From: SAR324 cluster bacterium
GTDB taxonomy: Bacteria; SAR324; JACQKK01
DNA: 6,655 nucleotides
Assembly: GCA_022572825.1 (NCBI GenBank)
Contig: JACZVE010000183.1
Coordinates: 1-6,655, forward strand
Reading direction: 5' to 3'
In this document: one piece after another, positions 6,550 through 6,655 of the stretch
How the letters are laid out: each line of letters starts with the position of its first letter
Position numbering within the stretch: position 1 is the first letter of the stretch
Program-made: the position numbers and the translations under genes
Notes under the pieces: generated by a model
Seen by the model: only the letters and a program-made list of their open reading frames with translations
Database searches by the model: none
What the model was told of the DNA's origin: nothing

Positions 6550-6590
6550 TGTCTCAAATATGTCTCATTTAGAGACAATTGATTGAGACA
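6550..6590. promoter_or_regulatory. Nested inverted repeats, likely operator of an unknown regulator
   Basis: Four half-sites are present: TGTCTCA at 6550-6556 and 6561-6567, and the reverse forms GAGACA at 6572-6577 and TGAGACA at 6584-6590. The inner pair forms TGTCTC-5 bases-GAGACA (6561-6577); the outer pair is nearly concentric with it. The first two sites are spaced 11 bases apart, one helical turn, which suits cooperative binding of a dimeric regulator on one DNA face. Possible promoters overlap or adjoin it on both strands: a minus-strand extended -10 at 6593-6601, and a weaker plus-strand pair TTGATT (6579-6584) and TATGAC (6603-6608). The regulator was not recognised. A transposase or replication-protein binding array is an alternative. 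Confidence 0.55.
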
Positions 6591-6592
6591 TT

Positions 6593-6601
6593 ATTGTATC
6601 A
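6593..6601 (-). promoter_or_regulatory. Possible extended -10 promoter for the ileS operon
   Basis: Read on the minus strand this is TGATACAAT, a TGn extension followed by TACAAT (6598-6593). A convincing -35 is not seen. Transcription would start near 6586, inside the inverted-repeat array, giving an ileS leader of roughly 510 bases. Binding to the repeats would then block transcription. Promoters closer to ileS in the GC-rich stretch cannot be ruled out. Confidence 0.3.
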
Positions 6602-6655
6602 CTATGACACAAAAACGTTGTCTAGCGAATGACCGTGATGAGAACTTATTGAAAT

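Larger units (their letters stand above)
6073..6655. other. Non-coding region upstream of ileS
   Basis: No convincing gene is seen over 583 bases. Positions 6073-6480 are GC-rich and look like a long ileS leader: the ribosome site, a small hairpin at 6239-6252 (GGGGA/TCCCC) and a 6-bp hairpin at 6445-6464 (CGGCCT/AGGCCG). No T-box element (no TGGTACCGCGG-like bulge sequence) or other known riboswitch was recognised. From about 6500 the sequence becomes AT-rich and carries nested TGTCTC/GAGACA repeats (6550-6590). The short ATG at 6629 hits a stop at 6650-6652. A gene beginning to the right of the window cannot be excluded. Confidence 0.7.

Overview
The window is GC-rich bacterial DNA and holds five protein-coding genes. 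At the left edge is the 3' part of a tRNA-Ser gene. At the right edge is a short AT-rich stretch with nested inverted repeats. The GC-rich coding, the Gram-negative style outer-membrane barrel with signal peptide, the extended -10 promoter, and a cysteine-rich protein of a type I associate with Gammaproteobacteria together suggest a proteobacterium, probably a gammaproteobacterium. This is an inference from gene style, not a match to a known genome.

Layout from left to right. Positions 19-61 (minus strand) match the variable arm, T arm and 3' acceptor strand of a tRNA-Ser with no recognisable 5' half, as at one end of a tRNA-integrated element. At 184-192 is a TGnTATAAT promoter, followed by a leader with a GC-rich hairpin. 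Two plus-strand genes follow: a nine-cysteine zinc-ribbon-like protein (336-734) and an exported beta-barrel protein starting at TTG (798-1490). Converging on them from the right are three minus-strand genes: ileS (6072-2932), a short membrane protein that looks like a truncated DUF2157-type protein (2876-2580), and a PfkB sugar kinase, probably 2-keto-3-deoxygluconate kinase (2519-1536). The gaps of about 55-60 bases between the last three allow a single transcript in the order ileS, membrane protein, kdgK. The region 6073-6655 has no convincing gene. It holds the ileS ribosome-binding site, a long GC-rich leader and, from about 6500, an AT-rich stretch with four TGTCTC/GAGACA half-sites around a possible minus-strand promoter.

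The most notable point is the isoleucyl-tRNA synthetase. It is a type 2 (eukaryote-like) enzyme in which the HIGH motif reads GIHH, the swapped form reported to give very high mupirocin resistance in type 2 IleRS. The tRNA-Ser fragment is oriented so that, if it is an attachment-site copy, the element would lie to its right. This raises the untested possibility that this ileS is a second, acquired copy. No integrase, transposase, CRISPR array or phage gene is visible, so no new defence or mobile system can be claimed from this window alone.
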